Shown here piece after piece: positions 1 to 7,408 of a stretch of DNA of 9,114 nt. The translations under genes were made by a program, and so were the position numbers. This DNA is from Candidatus Hydrogenedentota bacterium (GTDB lineage Bacteria; Hydrogenedentota; Hydrogenedentia; Hydrogenedentales; CAITNO01), in contig JAGLCZ010000760.1 of assembly GCA_023145975.1 (NCBI GenBank), positions 1 through 9,114 on the forward strand. The letters are read 5' to 3'. Within the stretch, counting starts at the first letter, position 1, and each line of letters begins with the position of its first letter. The notes below the pieces were generated by a model, which did not search any database, had not been told where the DNA came from, and saw nothing but the letters and a program-made list of their open reading frames with translations.

Positions 1-228
1 GATGTGGAAGTGGGGCTGCAACGGAGTGGTAAACACAAAAACGAGGAGTACGTGGTTATTGAGTCACGTCGTGAAGCGATTGCCCATGCTGTTTCACAGG
101 CACATCGTGGTGATTTGGTGCTTATTGCGGGGAAAGGGCACGAAAATTATCAGATACTCGGGACGGAGCGTATTCACTTTGATGATCGGGAGCAGGCGCT
201 CGAAGTTCTTCAGGAGAGACAATCATGA
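1..228 (+). CDS. murE: UDP-N-acetylmuramyl-tripeptide synthetase MurE, C-terminal fragment
   Basis: This is the last 75 residues of MurE; the rest lies off the left edge, and the frame is open from base 1. MurE is a cytoplasmic ATP-dependent ligase that adds the third peptide residue (meso-diaminopimelate or L-lysine) to UDP-MurNAc-L-Ala-D-Glu. The visible part is the end of the C-terminal ligase domain. It shows the family signature GDLVLIAGKGHENYQ followed by the FDDREQA block that closes nearly all MurE proteins. The part that selects the third amino acid (the DNPR-type motif in DAP-adding enzymes) is outside the window, so the substrate cannot be stated. The stop codon overlaps the murF start in ATGA, which suggests translational coupling. 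The identification is firm because the motif is specific and murF follows directly. Confidence 0.95.
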   Translation, partial: DVEVGLQRSGKHKNEEYVVIESRREAIAHAVSQAHRGDLVLIAGKGHENYQILGTERIHFDDREQALEVLQERQS

Positions 229-1571
229 CGCTGGAATATCGTATTGAAGAAGCGGCATCAATGATGAGTGCTGCAGTTCCTGTACCGGGAAGCGAATCTA
301 TAATCACAAGTATTTCCACAGATACCCGCACCATTAAGAGAGGCGCTCTTTTTTTTGCTTTATCCGGTGCAAATTATGATGGCGATGCCTTTGTAGAGGA
401 AGCCTTTTCCAGAGGTGCTGTGGCGGCAGTGACACATAAAAATCATGATATGGGTACCTGTATTGTTGTGGAAGAACCGTTGCGTGCACTTCAAGAACTT
501 GCTGCTGAACATCGTGCGCGTTCCAATGCACAGGTCATTGCCATTACAGGGTCCTGCGGAAAAACTACATCGAAGGATATGATTGCAGCTTTATTGGGGG
601 CGCAGTATTCCGTAGTGAAAACGAAAGGGAATCTAAATAATGATATAGGGTGTCCTTTATCGTTACTTCGGATTATGGCGGATACCGAGTTCGCAGTAAT
701 TGAAATGGGCGCGAATCATCAGAAGGAAATTGCTCACTTATGTGAGATTGCAAAACCGGATGAATCTGCAGTTACATTGGTGGCGGCAGCACACTTGGAG
801 GGCTTTGGTTCTATTGAGGATATTGCACGTGCCAAGAGTGAAATTGTGACGGGGCTGTCTCCAACAGGCTGTTTCTATGTGAATATGGACGACCCCCGGT
901 GTCGCGTCATGGCGGAACTGCATCCCGGCGAAAAGGTGCGTTTTGGAAAGGAAGGGGATGTGAGACTTGAATCTATTATTCTTACAGATGAAGAAGAAAT
1001 GACCTTGAATATTTCGCCTATTGGCAGATTGCAATTGCCTTTGAAAGTTAAGGCCCATGCTTCGAATGTATTGTTGGCAGTTGCTGTAGGGCTTCGGCAT
1101 GGGATTACAGAATTTGAAGCGCCTCTTCGGGAGGCTTGTGCAAATGCGGCAAGATTTAAGACACTTCGCGTTGGCAGCATTACTATATTGGATGATACCT
1201 ATAACGCTAATCCTGCCAGTATGGCAGCCGCAGTGGAGGCCCTTCAGGATCAGCCCGGAACAGGGCGACGGCTTGCTATTTTGGGGGCTATGTTTGAATT
1301 GGGTGATGCGGCCGCACAGCTGCACTATGACCTGGGAGCGCTGGCGGCGCATAGCGGCTTGTCCGGGTTGATTGCACGGGGACCTAATGCAGAAGATATG
1401 ATTGAAGGAGCTCATGATGCAGGGCTTGAAGAGGCCTATGTATTTAACAGTGTTGATGCCGCTACTGCCATGGCCCGTCGCATGATCGCCCCCGGTGATA
1501 TTGTGCTGGTGAAAGGCTCACGGGGTATGCGCATGGAAGAAGTAGTTCATAAATTACGTGAATTTGTATAA
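225..1571 (+). CDS. murF: UDP-N-acetylmuramoyl-tripeptide--D-alanyl-D-alanine ligase MurF
   Basis: MurF adds D-Ala-D-Ala to UDP-MurNAc-tripeptide, completing the cytoplasmic pentapeptide precursor. At 448 residues it has the usual length (E. coli is about 452). An N-terminal substrate-binding domain covers roughly residues 1-85. The central Mur-ligase ATPase domain has the P-loop TGSCGKTT at about 108-115, then KGNLNNDIG and the EMGANHQKEI block that binds nucleotide and metal. The C-terminal domain starts near 310 with DDTYNANPASM (about 323-333) and ends with VLVKGSRGMRMEEVV. The ATG at 225 is chosen because AGGAG sits 8 bases upstream (212-216), inside the murE end, and because the ATGA overlap with murE is typical of this operon. 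All motifs are intact. Confidence 0.98.
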   Translation: MTLEYRIEEAASMMSAAVPVPGSESIITSISTDTRTIKRGALFFALSGANYDGDAFVEEAFSRGAVAAVTHKNHDMGTCIVVEEPLRALQELAAEHRARSNAQVIAITGSCGKTTSKDMIAALLGAQYSVVKTKGNLNNDIGCPLSLLRIMADTEFAVIEMGANHQKEIAHLCEIAKPDESAVTLVAAAHLEGFGSIEDIARAKSEIVTGLSPTGCFYVNMDDPRCRVMAELHPGEKVRFGKEGDVRLESIILTDEEEMTLNISPIGRLQLPLKVKAHASNVLLAVAVGLRHGITEFEAPLREACANAARFKTLRVGSITILDDTYNANPASMAAAVEALQDQPGTGRRLAILGAMFELGDAAAQLHYDLGALAAHSGLSGLIARGPNAEDMIEGAHDAGLEEAYVFNSVDAATAMARRMIAPGDIVLVKGSRGMRMEEVVHKLREFV

Positions 1572-1572
1572 G

Positions 1573-1584
1573 TTCGCGCGCGAA
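1573..1584. repeat. 12-base perfect palindrome between murF and mraY
   Basis: The murF-mraY gap of 26 bases contains the self-complementary sequence TTCGCGCGCGAA, starting two bases after the murF stop. Its right end abuts the purine-rich AAGGG that probably acts as the mraY ribosome binding site. About two perfect 12-base palindromes are expected by chance in a window this size, so a role is not established. A weak RNA hairpin that partly hides the mraY site is possible. Confidence 0.3.
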
Positions 1585-1597
1585 GGGATGCCTTGAG

Positions 1598-3082
1598 ATG
1601 GCTTATTTACTGGCTGAATTATTGGAACCCTATTTCAGCCTTTTTAATGTATTGACATATCACACGGTCCGTGCAGGTGGTGCTGCATTTACAGGATTTA
1701 TCCTTTGTATACTCATGGGGCCCTATTTGATTAAGAAGCTGCAAGCCTTGAAGGTAGGGCAGTATATTCGTGAGGAACATGTGGAAGATCTGCATGCATT
1801 GCACAAAAGCAAGTCGGGTACACCGACCATGGGCGGTGTGATGATTATCTTTTCCACACTGGTGACCTTGCTGTTCTGGGGACGGTATTCAAATCGGATG
1901 CTATGGATTGCCCTGGTGGTAATGGGTGCCATGGGCGCCGTTGGTTTTCTAGATGATTTTATCAAACTGAAACGAAAACATAATGAAGGATTGAGTGCGC
2001 GCGCAAAATTTACAGGACAGATTTTGACGGGTTTATTACTGGGTATTTACCTCATAAATAATCCCATTACAGTGAGTGCTTCTTTTGTCTATCCAAAGGA
2101 TGTCATCAACTGGTCTGCCCTGGAGGATTCCCTTCTCGCTGCTGATGAAACAGAGGGACAAGCTGCGGCCTCCAAAATTTGGCGATTATTTCCGGAAGAA
2201 GCAAAGGCCGTTGTGCGTATCGAACGTGAGCAGGGGCGCATTGCAGAAGAGGATCAGCGGGCTGTGCTGCTGGGATTGAATACAGTGCTTCGGGACGAGA
2301 CATTATATGAGGCGGTATTATGGCCGGAAGCAGCAATGAAATCGGAATTGACAGACTTGCTTCAAAAAGGATTATCTACATTGCAGGAACGCGAAGTGGT
2401 GCGTGTGAATCGCCTGCTTCTCGAAACAACTTTTCCAAACGCTATTGCGAGCAGCATTCCCAATCTTCATACTAAATTAGAGATACCGGGACTCAAGGAA
2501 GTATTTGTGCCGCTAAGTATATTTTATATTCTTTTTGTGGTGTTAGTTATTGTGAGCATTACCAATGCGGTCAATCTTACGGATGGCTTGGATGGGCTTG
2601 CCGCTGGTGTTTCAATTATATCTATTTTGGCTTATGCAGGCATTGCCTATACGGTCAGTCGTGCCGATTGGTCGCAATATCTGTTTTTGGTGTATGTACC
2701 TGAGGCAAGCGAATTATTTGTCTTTGGTGCTGCTGTACTTGGTGCCGGCTTGGGTTTTCTTTGGTTTAATGGACATCCTGCTGAGGTGTTTATGGGAGAC
2801 ACGGGTTCGTTGGCATTAGGGGGTGCAATTGGAACGATGGCGTTGTTGACCAAGCAGGAATTGCTGCTGCCCATCGTGGCGGGTATGTTCGTAATTGAGG
2901 CGTTGAGCGTGGTCGTTCAGGTGGCATCCTATAAGCTTACTGGAAAACGAGTATTTCGTATGGCACCGCTCCATCATCATTTTGAATTGGCAGGATGGGC
3001 GGAAACCAAGGTTACCATGCGGTTTTGGATTGTTGCACTGCTTTTTGCATTACTCAGTCTGGGCGCATTAAAACTGAGGTAG
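1598..3082 (+). CDS. mraY: Phospho-N-acetylmuramoyl-pentapeptide-transferase MraY with enlarged periplasmic loop
   Basis: MraY is the multi-pass inner-membrane enzyme that transfers phospho-MurNAc-pentapeptide from UDP to undecaprenyl phosphate, making lipid I. The start MAYLLAELLEPYFSLFNVLTY matches the family N-terminus. An AAGGG element (1583-1587) lies 10 bases before the ATG. Conserved motifs are all present: GTPTMGG in the first cytoplasmic loop, the Asp pair at 119-120 in FLDDF, NAVNLTDGLDGLAAG with Asp at 329 and 332, FNGHPAEVFMGDTGSLALGG, and MAPLHHHFEL with His 459-461. The protein is 494 residues, whereas MraY is usually about 360. The excess is concentrated at residues ~165-288, between TM4 (GQILTGLLLGIYL) and TM5 (FYILFVVLVIV), which the known MraY topology places in the periplasm. 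The reading frame is continuous and both flanks align well, so this is an in-frame insert and not a frameshift or a fusion at an end. Confidence 0.97.
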   Translation: MAYLLAELLEPYFSLFNVLTYHTVRAGGAAFTGFILCILMGPYLIKKLQALKVGQYIREEHVEDLHALHKSKSGTPTMGGVMIIFSTLVTLLFWGRYSNRMLWIALVVMGAMGAVGFLDDFIKLKRKHNEGLSARAKFTGQILTGLLLGIYLINNPITVSASFVYPKDVINWSALEDSLLAADETEGQAAASKIWRLFPEEAKAVVRIEREQGRIAEEDQRAVLLGLNTVLRDETLYEAVLWPEAAMKSELTDLLQKGLSTLQEREVVRVNRLLLETTFPNAIASSIPNLHTKLEIPGLKEVFVPLSIFYILFVVLVIVSITNAVNLTDGLDGLAAGVSIISILAYAGIAYTVSRADWSQYLFLVYVPEASELFVFGAAVLGAGLGFLWFNGHPAEVFMGDTGSLALGGAIGTMALLTKQELLLPIVAGMFVIEALSVVVQVASYKLTGKRVFRMAPLHHHFELAGWAETKVTMRFWIVALLFALLSLGALKLR

Positions 3083-3111
3083 TTGCGTATCCATACCGGA
3101 AGAAATAAAAA

Positions 3112-4482
3112 ATGAATATTGATAATAAAAGAGTAACACTGATCGGGCTGGGGCGGTCAACTGTGGCGGCGGCGCAATTGCTGCTGCGGCATGGGGCGCA
3201 TCCCTTTATTTCTGAAGTAGGCAGCAGTCGTGCCCTTGAGCCCTGGAAAAAACAGTGTGAACAACTTGGTATTCCCTGCGAGATGGGGGGGCACTCAGGG
3301 GATGCTTGTGAGAAAGCAGATATGATCGTGCTTAGTCCGGGGGTGCCGCTCACAGTACCGCTGGTTGCGCAAGCACGCCTTCGGGGCATTCCCGTTTTGG
3401 GTGAATTTGAACTCGCGTGGCGTTTCTGCTCTTCCAAAGCGATTGCAGTAACCGGAACTAATGGTAAAACAACGGTAACAACGCTGCTGCGCGATATGAT
3501 TGCTTCCTGTGGTTATTCCGTTGCCCTTGCAGGTAATAATGATACCCCTTTATCGCTCGTGGCACTGGAAGAAGAACCGCCGGACTGGGTGGTGCTGGAG
3601 GTCAGTAGTTATCAGCTGGAAACAGTGGAGCAGTTTCATCCCGCTATAGCCTGTATATTAAATGTTACCCCTGATCATCTAAGCCGACATGGTTCTATTG
3701 AACACTATGCTATTGTCAAAGGGCGGATATTTATGCGTCAGCAGGCAGGCGATACGGCGATACGCAATGCAGACGATCCGCTGGTTAACACCCTGCCATC
3801 ACCCGATGGAATCCGTCAGTTTTATTTTAGTATGAAAGGGCCGGCGGCAAACACATTTTATGCGGATGACGATAATATTTATTTTGGAGATCAGGCGGTG
3901 GCATCCAGTGCAGACAACCCCCTTCCCGGCAAACATAATCTAGCGAATGTGCTCGCGGCATTGGCAGTAATGCATGCAGGAAAATTTCCCCGGCAAGAGA
4001 CGTTGGAAGGGCTTCGGCGCTTTAAGGGGGTTGAACATAGAATTGAGCATGTGATGTCTTTTCAGGGAGTGGATTACTACAATGATTCGAAATCAACCAA
4101 CTTAGACAGTTTGCGCGTTGCCCTGGAAAGTTTTTCCCAACCGATTATCTTGCTTGCCGGGGGCAGGGGCAAGGGAAGTGACTACGCATCTCTGTGCCCT
4201 TTGGTACGCAAACAAGTCAAGCACCTCATTGCATTTGGGGAAGATGCAGCACTGATTAGCGCAGCATACGATGGATGCGTATCCAATGAGCAGGCAGCAT
4301 CCATGATGGATGCTGTAAAACGTGCCCGGTTGGCAGCCGATTCCGGTGATGTGATATTACTTTCCCCTGCCTGTGCCAGTTTTGACATGTATGATAATTT
4401 TGAAAGCAGGGGGCGTGATTACAAAGATTGTTTACGGCGTTTACCCTGTGAAGAAACAAGAGGGGAGGGGAGCAATTCGTGA
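3112..4482 (+). CDS. murD: UDP-N-acetylmuramoyl-L-alanine--D-glutamate ligase MurD
   Basis: MurD is the cytoplasmic ATP-dependent ligase that adds D-glutamate to UDP-MurNAc-L-Ala. At 456 residues it has a normal length. The N-terminal Rossmann-like domain begins KRVTLIGLGRSTVAAAQLL and includes VLSPGVP. The central ATPase domain has AVTGTNGKTTVTTLL with the P-loop at about 115-121, EVSSYQLE, and NVTPDHLSRHGSIEHY followed by Lys 203, which aligns with the carbamylated lysine of the family. The C-terminal domain carries NDSKSTN (324-330) and the block around LLSPACASFDMYDNFESRG. The ATG at 3112 follows an A-rich stretch with only a weak GGAAG (3098-3102) as ribosome binding site, 29 bases after mraY. 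The stop overlaps the ftsW start by 4 bases. Confidence 0.97.
   Translation: MNIDNKRVTLIGLGRSTVAAAQLLLRHGAHPFISEVGSSRALEPWKKQCEQLGIPCEMGGHSGDACEKADMIVLSPGVPLTVPLVAQARLRGIPVLGEFELAWRFCSSKAIAVTGTNGKTTVTTLLRDMIASCGYSVALAGNNDTPLSLVALEEEPPDWVVLEVSSYQLETVEQFHPAIACILNVTPDHLSRHGSIEHYAIVKGRIFMRQQAGDTAIRNADDPLVNTLPSPDGIRQFYFSMKGPAANTFYADDDNIYFGDQAVASSADNPLPGKHNLANVLAALAVMHAGKFPRQETLEGLRRFKGVEHRIEHVMSFQGVDYYNDSKSTNLDSLRVALESFSQPIILLAGGRGKGSDYASLCPLVRKQVKHLIAFGEDAALISAAYDGCVSNEQAASMMDAVKRARLAADSGDVILLSPACASFDMYDNFESRGRDYKDCLRRLPCEETRGEGSNS
4295..4315. repeat. 21-base palindrome with 1-base centre inside murD
   Basis: The arms CAGCATCCAT (4295-4304) and ATGGATGCTG (4306-4315) are perfect reverse complements around a single G at 4305. 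The sequence lies in the murD C-terminal domain and encodes QAASMMDAV. A hairpin with a 1-base loop would be strained in RNA, so a dyad protein-binding site or coincidence is as likely as a stem-loop. A second palindrome with the same 10-1-10 geometry but a different sequence occurs in ftsW at 4800-4820. Confidence 0.5.
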
Positions 4483-5633
4483 AACGCGAAACCACCATCA
4501 TTATTTTATCCATGATTATTCTCATGGCAACAGGTTTGCTCATGGTGTACAGTGTCAGTGCATCCCATAGTTCCAGTACCAATCTTTTTATCAAGCATAT
4601 AATTTATTTGTCCATGGGGTTTGTTGGCTTTGTGGTGATGTCTCTTTTCGATTACCACTATCTTGGTGCTTCCTATATTCTGCGGTATATCGTGTGGGGT
4701 ACATTATTTTTGTTGTTCCTGACCTTTATCCCCGGGGTTCGCCTTACTATGGGGGGGGCATCCCGCTGGATTGGTTGGCGTTTTATTAGTTTTCAGCCCA
4801 GCGAACTTGCCAAGTTCGCTCTTGTATTACTACTCGCAGTTCGTTTAACCCAATATCAGGATAGAATAAAAGGATTTCGCATAGGCTTTATTATGCCCGT
4901 TGTCATTGCCGCTGTTTTTGTGGGGATTGTGCTTGCTCAGAAAGATTTGGGTATCCCCATGGTTATGGTGGTGGCGACCTTTATAATGATGTGGGTTGCC
5001 GGTGCTCGTAAGCTGTATCTTATAGGGAGTGCCAGCCTCCCGGTACTCGGAATTATTCCCCTTATTATGTCTTCGGGCTATCGCATGAGTCGGGTGCAGG
5101 CCTTTTTGAACCCCTGGAGTGATCGTGAGCATACGGGGTATCAGTTAATCCAGTCTCTTTCGGCTTTTGCACAGGGCGGTTTTGGGGGTAGAGGTGCCGG
5201 GGCAGGGGAACAGAAACTTGGGTATCTTCCTGCTGCCCACACAGATTTTATTTATGCTGTAATAGGAGAAGAATTTGGTTTGTTGGGTACTTTTATTACA
5301 TTGGCACTTTTTGTGTTGATTGCATATAGTGCATTTAAAATTGCTGCCAACGCACCTGATTTATTCGGCACCCTGCTTGTAACAGGGATCACTTCGCTTA
5401 TCGTGGGACAGGCGTTGTTCATCATGGCGGTTACGTTGGGTATGCTTCCTACCAAGGGGTTGCCCCTGCCGTTTGTTAGTTATGGCGGTAGTGCGATTGT
5501 TGTGGGTTTAAGCATGATGGGCATACTTATAAATGTTGGTTTTCAATCGCGGGTTCAACAGGTACCACAGAAAATATCAGGGACCGTACAAACGATCCGT
5601 AAATCCACACGTAAGACGAGGGCAACCGTATAA
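4479..5633 (+). CDS. ftsW: SEDS-family septal peptidoglycan glycosyltransferase FtsW
   Basis: FtsW is a polytopic inner-membrane SEDS glycosyltransferase that polymerises lipid II at the division site with its partner transpeptidase FtsI. The 384-residue protein has about ten hydrophobic segments and a basic cytoplasmic tail ending RKSTRKTRATV. Family blocks include GASRWIG followed by FISFQPSELAKFA, NPWSDREHTGYQLIQSL, AHTDFIYAVIGEEFG and LPLPFVSYGGSAI. In the third block Asp 256 aligns with the catalytic Asp of SEDS enzymes. RodA is the main alternative, but the position after murD and the PAAHTDFI block favour FtsW. The GTG at 4479 is chosen because it overlaps the murD stop (GTGA), a GGGAGGGG ribosome binding site ends 8 bases upstream, and the resulting start MKRETTIIILSMI leads straight into TM1. 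Confidence 0.95.
   Translation: MKRETTIIILSMIILMATGLLMVYSVSASHSSSTNLFIKHIIYLSMGFVGFVVMSLFDYHYLGASYILRYIVWGTLFLLFLTFIPGVRLTMGGASRWIGWRFISFQPSELAKFALVLLLAVRLTQYQDRIKGFRIGFIMPVVIAAVFVGIVLAQKDLGIPMVMVVATFIMMWVAGARKLYLIGSASLPVLGIIPLIMSSGYRMSRVQAFLNPWSDREHTGYQLIQSLSAFAQGGFGGRGAGAGEQKLGYLPAAHTDFIYAVIGEEFGLLGTFITLALFVLIAYSAFKIAANAPDLFGTLLVTGITSLIVGQALFIMAVTLGMLPTKGLPLPFVSYGGSAIVVGLSMMGILINVGFQSRVQQVPQKISGTVQTIRKSTRKTRATV
4800..4820. repeat. 21-base palindrome with 1-base centre inside ftsW
   Basis: The arms AGCGAACTTG (4800-4809) and CAAGTTCGCT (4811-4820) are perfect reverse complements around C4810. The bases encode the conserved PSELAKFAL segment, so the protein constrains much of the sequence, although synonymous positions also fit the symmetry. 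The geometry equals that of the murD palindrome at 4295-4315; the two differ in sequence. Confidence 0.5.
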
Positions 5634-5680
5634 AAAGATACGGCGGGAATGAACTGGAAAACGAAGCGATTAGACTTGTT

Positions 5681-5709
5681 TTGTAGATAGTCTCCAAATC
5701 GTTTAGAAT
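5681..5709 (+). promoter_or_regulatory. Possible sigma70-type promoter for the PLD-family gene, leaderless geometry
   Basis: TTGTAG (5681-5686) and TAGAAT (5704-5709) match the -35 and -10 consensus at 4 and 5 of 6 positions, with the ideal 17-base spacer. Transcription would begin about 7 bases after the -10 box, at or next to the A of the ATG at 5716. No Shine-Dalgarno sequence lies before that ATG, which agrees with a leaderless message. The 82-base gap shows no convincing terminator, so read-through from ftsW is also possible. Short AT-rich matches of this kind are common by chance. Confidence 0.3.
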
Positions 5710-5715
5710 GGCGCG

Positions 5716-7269
5716 ATGAAAATCAAGAATTTAGTTTTTATATTGATGCTGTGTGGATGGTTTTTCGTGTCGACAGGCTGCATATCCCTTCCTTCGGATT
5801 TTGAACAGGTGCCCGGTGCTACCTGGCAATATCCGGAGCAGACCCGACTTGGAAAGTTTTTCGAGGGATACGCCCCGGAGGATCCCGAATTATCAGGGGT
5901 GTACTTACTTAGTGATCCCCGTGCCGCTTTCCATGCCCGTTTCGGTTTTGCAGGTCTGGCAGAAAAGACCCTCGATCTTCAGTACTATTTGTGGAAGGGC
6001 GATCTCACGGGTCGCCTGTTACTCTATCGGGCACTACAGGCTGCCGATCGTGGTGTTAAGGTTCGTATTCTTATTGATGATATCTATCATTCTGGTCGCG
6101 ACGATATCTATGCAGCTATTGCTTTGCATCCCGGAGTAGATATTCGGATTTATAATCCAACGGGTTACCGTGGTATCGCTAAGAATATCAGTATAGTCTT
6201 TCACAAAAGAACGCTTGACCATCGTATGCACAATAAGATTTTTCTTGTAGACGGTGTGGTGGCAGTACTCGGCGGGCGTAATATTGGCGATGATTACTTT
6301 GAGATTGATCCCGAACTTAATTTTCGTGATATCGATGTGTTGACTGTGGGGCCCGCTGCCAGAGATGCGGGTGCCGCCTTTGACGAATACTGGAATGGTC
6401 CGGCAGCGGTACCTATTAATGTATTGGTGAAAGAATCTGTCCCTGCTGCTGAGTTAGATACATTGCGACAGGAACTCGAATCGGCTCTGAACAATATTGA
6501 TACAGTTCCCTATACAGTTCCTGTAACACCCGATGAGACGATAAAGGTGCTGGAAGAACTGGCTGAAGATTTCGTGTGGGCTAAAGCTGAGATCGTTGTC
6601 GATTCTCTTGAGCGATTTCATGGACGGACAGAGTCGGCTTTTGTAAAATTGGCAAATAGGCTTGCGCAAGAGACGGAGCATGACATGGTCATTCAAACCG
6701 CCTATTTGATTCCTTCCAGAGCGGGGGTTGCCAGGATGGAAGCAATGACAGAGCGAGGGGTGCGTATACGTATTCTCACAAATTCACTGGAGTCTAACAA
6801 CCATATATCAGTTCATAGTCACTACATGAAATGGCGTAAGCCGATGCTCAAAGCGGGTATTGAACTTTATGAATTACGACCGGACCCCGAGATGCTCGAC
6901 TATTTTAAGGAGCAAAATAGCCGGATCGCTGATTCGCATGCAGGACTGCATACGAAGGCCTTTGTTGTGGACGGACGTTTCAGCATGATTGGTTCCTATA
7001 ATATGGATCCTCGATCCCGAATCTGGAATTCGGAGATTGGGCTGCTGGTAGATAGTAAAGAGTTTGCGTCAAGGGTACTGGATGTTATGGAAGAAGATTT
7101 TGATCCCGTTAACAGTTACCGTGTTTCTTTGAGAAGTGGGCATAAGTTGACGTGGAGTGCGAAGGAGTCCGACGGGTCTCAAAATTGGAATCATGATCCG
7201 GGTTCATCAAGAGGATTGCGCTTTCTATTACGTATTATGAGTTGGATTCCTTTTGGGAAGGAACTGTAG
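5716..7269 (+). CDS. Phospholipase D-superfamily lipoprotein, cardiolipin synthase C (ClsC/YmdC)-like
   Basis: This 517-residue protein has the two HKD motifs of the PLD superfamily. The first is HNKIFLVD with H172, K174 and D179, followed by GGRNIGDDYFE. The second is HTKAFVVD with H412, K414 and D419, followed by IGSYNMDPRSRIWNSEIG. The GGRNIGD and SYNMDPRS blocks resemble E. coli ClsC, which makes cardiolipin from phosphatidylglycerol with phosphatidylethanolamine as donor; that reaction is inferred here. The N-terminus MKIKNLVFILMLCGWFF, then VSTGC with Cys 22, looks like a lipoprotein signal, although Ser at -3 is not the preferred residue. With Ile at +2, the Asp inner-membrane retention signal is absent, so outer-membrane attachment is possible. 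The ATG at 5716 is the only start that keeps the whole signal peptide, though no ribosome binding site is visible. The gene lies 82 bases after ftsW on the same strand. A phospholipase or another phosphatidyltransferase is the main alternative. Confidence 0.85.
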   Translation: MKIKNLVFILMLCGWFFVSTGCISLPSDFEQVPGATWQYPEQTRLGKFFEGYAPEDPELSGVYLLSDPRAAFHARFGFAGLAEKTLDLQYYLWKGDLTGRLLLYRALQAADRGVKVRILIDDIYHSGRDDIYAAIALHPGVDIRIYNPTGYRGIAKNISIVFHKRTLDHRMHNKIFLVDGVVAVLGGRNIGDDYFEIDPELNFRDIDVLTVGPAARDAGAAFDEYWNGPAAVPINVLVKESVPAAELDTLRQELESALNNIDTVPYTVPVTPDETIKVLEELAEDFVWAKAEIVVDSLERFHGRTESAFVKLANRLAQETEHDMVIQTAYLIPSRAGVARMEAMTERGVRIRILTNSLESNNHISVHSHYMKWRKPMLKAGIELYELRPDPEMLDYFKEQNSRIADSHAGLHTKAFVVDGRFSMIGSYNMDPRSRIWNSEIGLLVDSKEFASRVLDVMEEDFDPVNSYRVSLRSGHKLTWSAKESDGSQNWNHDPGSSRGLRFLLRIMSWIPFGKEL

Positions 7270-7408
7270 CTAAAATGAAACTTAGATATGGGATTCATCT
7301 GATATGGAACCATGTTCCGGGTGGTTCAATGTTTTACAAAGCCGATTATAGAGCCTTTCCTCCGTAAGATATTTTTTGCTAACAGTATAAACGGAAGCGT
7401 TGCCTATT
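7270..7408. other. Convergent intergenic region with no recognised element
   Basis: These 139 bases separate the 3' ends of the rightward PLD gene and the leftward TMEM229-like gene. Only a very small hairpin is visible, AACG-GAAG-CGTT near 7391-7402, too short to call a terminator. No convincing transcription stop for either gene was found by eye, and no small gene is supported. Confidence 0.5.

Noticed and set aside
738..1415. Long - strand open frame of 225 codons across murF
   Set aside because: It is antisense to the well-conserved murF coding region, and its translation is Cys/His/Arg-rich without domain motifs, as shadow frames usually are.
1996..2005. 10-base alternating palindrome TGCGCGCGCA in mraY
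   Set aside because: Palindromes of this length are expected several times in 9 kb, and the codons encode the conserved LSARAKF stretch of MraY.
7345..7350. Perfect TATAAT on the - strand between the convergent genes, beside a GGAGGAAAG purine run
   Set aside because: There is no acceptable -35 box at the right spacing and no downstream reading frame that would use the purine run.
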